A stretch of 15,321 nucleotides of DNA from an uncultured Solobacterium sp. (GTDB lineage: Bacteria; Bacillota_I; Bacilli_A; Erysipelotrichales; Erysipelotrichaceae), in the NCBI GenBank assembly GCA_938041275.1, contig CALISH010000086.1, positions 1 to 15,321 of the forward strand. Direction: 5' to 3'. Of this stretch, positions 13,885 through 15,321 are shown in pieces (within the stretch, counting starts at the first letter, position 1; each line of letters starts with the position of its first letter). The notes under the pieces were generated by a model. The model made no database searches. It saw only the letters and a list, made by a program, of their open reading frames with translations, and was not told the origin of the DNA. The translations under genes were made by a program, and so were the position numbers.

Positions 13885-13912
13885 AAGAGAGCGAATGCTA
13901 CTCTCTTTTTTT
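13885..13912 (+). terminator. Intrinsic terminator of the pyr operon
   Basis: AAGAGAG (13885-13891) pairs with CTCTCTT (13901-13907) around a 9-base loop, followed by a T-run to 13912. The left arm and first loop bases (AAGAGAGCGAAT) are identical to those of the terminator after trmD. Confidence 0.9.
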
Positions 13913-13923
13913 CTAGATTGACG

Positions 13924-13929
13924 TATAAT
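13924..13929 (+). promoter_or_regulatory. Candidate -10 box for the zinc-ribbon membrane protein gene
   Basis: A perfect TATAAT sits 20 bases before the ATG at 13950, directly after TTGACG (13918-13923), which is too close to be its -35. No other -35 fits, so only the -10 is proposed. Confidence 0.4.
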
Positions 13930-13949
13930 AGATAAAAAGGGGAATATAT

Positions 13950-14795
13950 ATGAAATATACTTCACGTAAAAAAACACCACTAAAGTGGCTGAATTTTCTA
14001 AAGTTTATAAGTTTACCAATACAGATTCTGTTTTATATTTATGTATTCGTTAGTATTTTAATGGAATTATTTGGATCAGATATGTTACCGCATTTATTAG
14101 CACCTGTTCTAAATATCTATGGCTACGCTGCAAATCATTTAGGTTCTGCTTTTTGGCCAATTCTTTCCATTTTACTGGCATTGATTATCTTGGTTTATTG
14201 GGTATTTGAAATTGAAAGAGGACTAATTAAGTGGGAAGGTCTTTCCACAGTATTATGGAATCTTTACTTAGTTGTAATGTATGTCATCTGTGGTGGTGTG
14301 ATGGTTGGAGCATTAATGTACCTACCACCAAGTACTGTATCTACTGTTGTGATGGGATACCTAGTAAACTTTGGTATTAAAGTACCAGCAAGCTTTGTGT
14401 CCTATATTCCATTACTTGTATTTGTGGTTGTATGGCTCATTGCAGGTATTATCTATGTTAGTCTAAATATTATCTACTTTGTACGTCGTAAGGCACTCTT
14501 TGCGAAAGACTATAGTGAAGAAGTTGAGGTAGAAAAGGAAATATCTACAGTTGAAGAAGTAAAGACAGAAGAAAAGGTTGAAGAAGAATCAGCCCCAACT
14601 GAGACGATTGAAGAAACACAGAAGGTAGATCCTGTAGAAACAGAAGGATATACACAAGTCATATCGACGGCAATTGAGAATGATACTGCAGAAGTAAAAG
14701 AACCTACTCATAAAGTTTGTAAAGAGTGCGGTTCTGAAGTCTTAGCAGAAGATGCAATCTTCTGTACAAATTGTGGTAAAAAACTAGATGAATAA
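13950..14795 (+). CDS. Membrane protein with acidic linker and C-terminal zinc ribbon, function unknown
   Basis: A 281-residue protein I cannot assign to a function. It has four predicted membrane helices at about 17-41, 66-88, 98-124 and 150-178, then a Glu-rich, low-complexity cytosolic linker (about 188-254). It ends in a zinc-ribbon domain with two CxxC knuckles, Cys257/Cys260 (CKEC) and Cys272/Cys275 (CTNC), of the zinc_ribbon_2 type. The basic N-terminus (MKYTSRKKTPLKW) and the RRK after helix four suggest both ends are cytosolic. AAGGGGA (13937-13943) is the ribosome site. Proteins of this layout are common in Firmicutes, and the ribbon probably mediates protein contacts. It converges on the DUF1836 gene and appears to be a single-gene unit. 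Confidence 0.85.
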   Translation: MKYTSRKKTPLKWLNFLKFISLPIQILFYIYVFVSILMELFGSDMLPHLLAPVLNIYGYAANHLGSAFWPILSILLALIILVYWVFEIERGLIKWEGLSTVLWNLYLVVMYVICGGVMVGALMYLPPSTVSTVVMGYLVNFGIKVPASFVSYIPLLVFVVVWLIAGIIYVSLNIIYFVRRKALFAKDYSEEVEVEKEISTVEEVKTEEKVEEESAPTETIEETQKVDPVETEGYTQVISTAIENDTAEVKEPTHKVCKECGSEVLAEDAIFCTNCGKKLDE

Positions 14796-14839
14796 AAAAT
14801 ATCTGTATGTATATGAATCAACATGCATACAGATATTTT
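14796..14839. terminator. Bidirectional terminator between convergent genes
   Basis: AAAATATCTGTATG (14796-14809) and CATACAGATATTTT (14826-14839) are perfect 14-bp inverted copies. A-rich and T-rich edges give a T-tract in either direction, and both flanking stop codons touch it, so it can serve both genes. Confidence 0.85.
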
Positions 14840-15321
14840 ATTTCTTCAGCGATGCGAAGTATCTTTCGAGATACATCTTATGTGCAACAGCAGTAATGAT
14901 GTTATTTAACATTGGATGCTTGTCATCATGAAGGGAAGGTGTTTCACTTTGTTCATGATGATAGAAAGAGGATAGCGTATTCATAAGGGATTCACTGCAA
15001 TATTGATGTAGTTCCTCAGTTGTATCATTTCCTTGTTGGAATTCATGCAGTGCTAAACGAATGTTTTCAATTGATAATACAGTCTTTGCACAAACAATAA
15101 ACAGCAAGATTGATATTTGATCACGTGTATAGGTTTTCTTATTTACGCGGTCAAAGAGCTTTTGCTTTGCATAGTTTGAAATCATCGAAGAAGTAACCTG
15201 CATCTCAGGAAACTCAACGAAATAGCTATTGATGAACTTTGCGACCTGTTCAAGATAGAGACCAACATCAGGAATCTCGTTATATGTAGGCAGACGAAAT
15301 TCATGAAGAGTACTTTCAATT
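14838..15321 (-). CDS. DUF1836 family protein, N-terminus outside the window
   Basis: The frame stays open on the - strand from the stop at 14838-14840 to the window edge, giving about 161 visible residues. An internal ATG at 15201-15203 is not the start, because the conserved family motif lies upstream of it (RLPTYNEIPDVGLYLEQV, then KFINSYFVEFPEMQVT). The following stretch, MISNYAKQKLFDRVNKKTYTRDQISILLFI, is the characteristic DUF1836 core and looks like a MerR-like helix-turn-helix with helical partner. The C-terminal part (about 75 residues) is variable and helical, ending MYLERYFASLKK. The family includes Bacillus YkrK, described as a regulator of the htpX protease gene, so a transcription factor is plausible; the target here is unknown. 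Confidence 0.82.
   Translation of the reverse strand, partial: IESTLHEFRLPTYNEIPDVGLYLEQVAKFINSYFVEFPEMQVTSSMISNYAKQKLFDRVNKKTYTRDQISILLFIVCAKTVLSIENIRLALHEFQQGNDTTEELHQYCSESLMNTLSSFYHHEQSETPSLHDDKHPMLNNIITAVAHKMYLERYFASLKK

Noticed and set aside
15201..15203. Internal ATG as start of the DUF1836 protein
   Set aside because: The frame stays open upstream to the window edge and encodes the conserved family N-terminal motif, so the true start is outside.
1..15321. CRISPR arrays, tRNA, rRNA and SRP RNA genes
   Set aside because: No regularly spaced direct repeats and no cloverleaf or SRP RNA core were found by reading the gaps between genes; a covariance-model scan was not possible.

Overview
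The window comes from the chromosome of a low-GC Gram-positive bacterium. The base composition is AT-rich, Shine-Dalgarno sites are strong (AGGAGG type), and the gene sets are Firmicutes-like (rpsP-khpA-rimM-trmD, PyrK/PyrDB-type dihydroorotate dehydrogenase). The combination of an exported FMN/FAD reductase, a FeoB-associated Cys-rich protein, a DUF1836 protein and a pyrBI pair suggests an anaerobic host-associated lineage such as Erysipelotrichia. That placement is an inference from gene content and style, not a database result. Everything except the last gene is on the + strand.

Left part (1-5640), an assortment of single genes: an unassigned leader with nested hairpins; a lipoprotein flavoenzyme with a covalent-FMN domain and an FAD reductase domain, whose fumarate-type active-site residues are not conserved; a PucR-type regulator probably paired with it; a small Cys-rich FeoB-associated membrane protein behind a palindrome resembling DtxR-family operators; a solitary AbiEi-type antitoxin gene behind a promoter enclosed by a 13-bp inverted repeat, with no AbiEii toxin; and a PLP-dependent trans-sulfuration enzyme. 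Most of these are closed by clear intrinsic terminators.

Middle part (5641-9360), translation and secretion housekeeping: a minimal SSB-like OB-fold protein, then ffh (SRP GTPase), then a strong promoter and rpsP-khpA, a terminator, and rimM-trmD with overlapping start and stop. The rplS gene often found after trmD is not present.

Right part (9361-13912), a de novo pyrimidine operon pyrC-pyrK-pyrD-pyrB-pyrI with its own promoter and terminator. It covers carbamoyl-aspartate formation (PyrBI), ring closure (PyrC) and oxidation to orotate (PyrDK). pyrE, pyrF, carA and carB are not in the window. No PyrR-type attenuator is visible; the PyrI subunit suggests allosteric control of the ATCase.

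The end (13913-15321) holds a four-helix membrane protein with an acidic linker and C-terminal zinc ribbon. It converges, across a bidirectional terminator, on a DUF1836 protein whose N-terminus lies outside the window. I found no CRISPR array, tRNA, rRNA, intact insertion sequence or wholly new multi-gene system. The most interesting leads are the flavoenzyme with a non-canonical active site, the orphan AbiEi with its symmetric promoter, the putative metal-regulated Cys-rich protein and the tail-less SSB-like protein.
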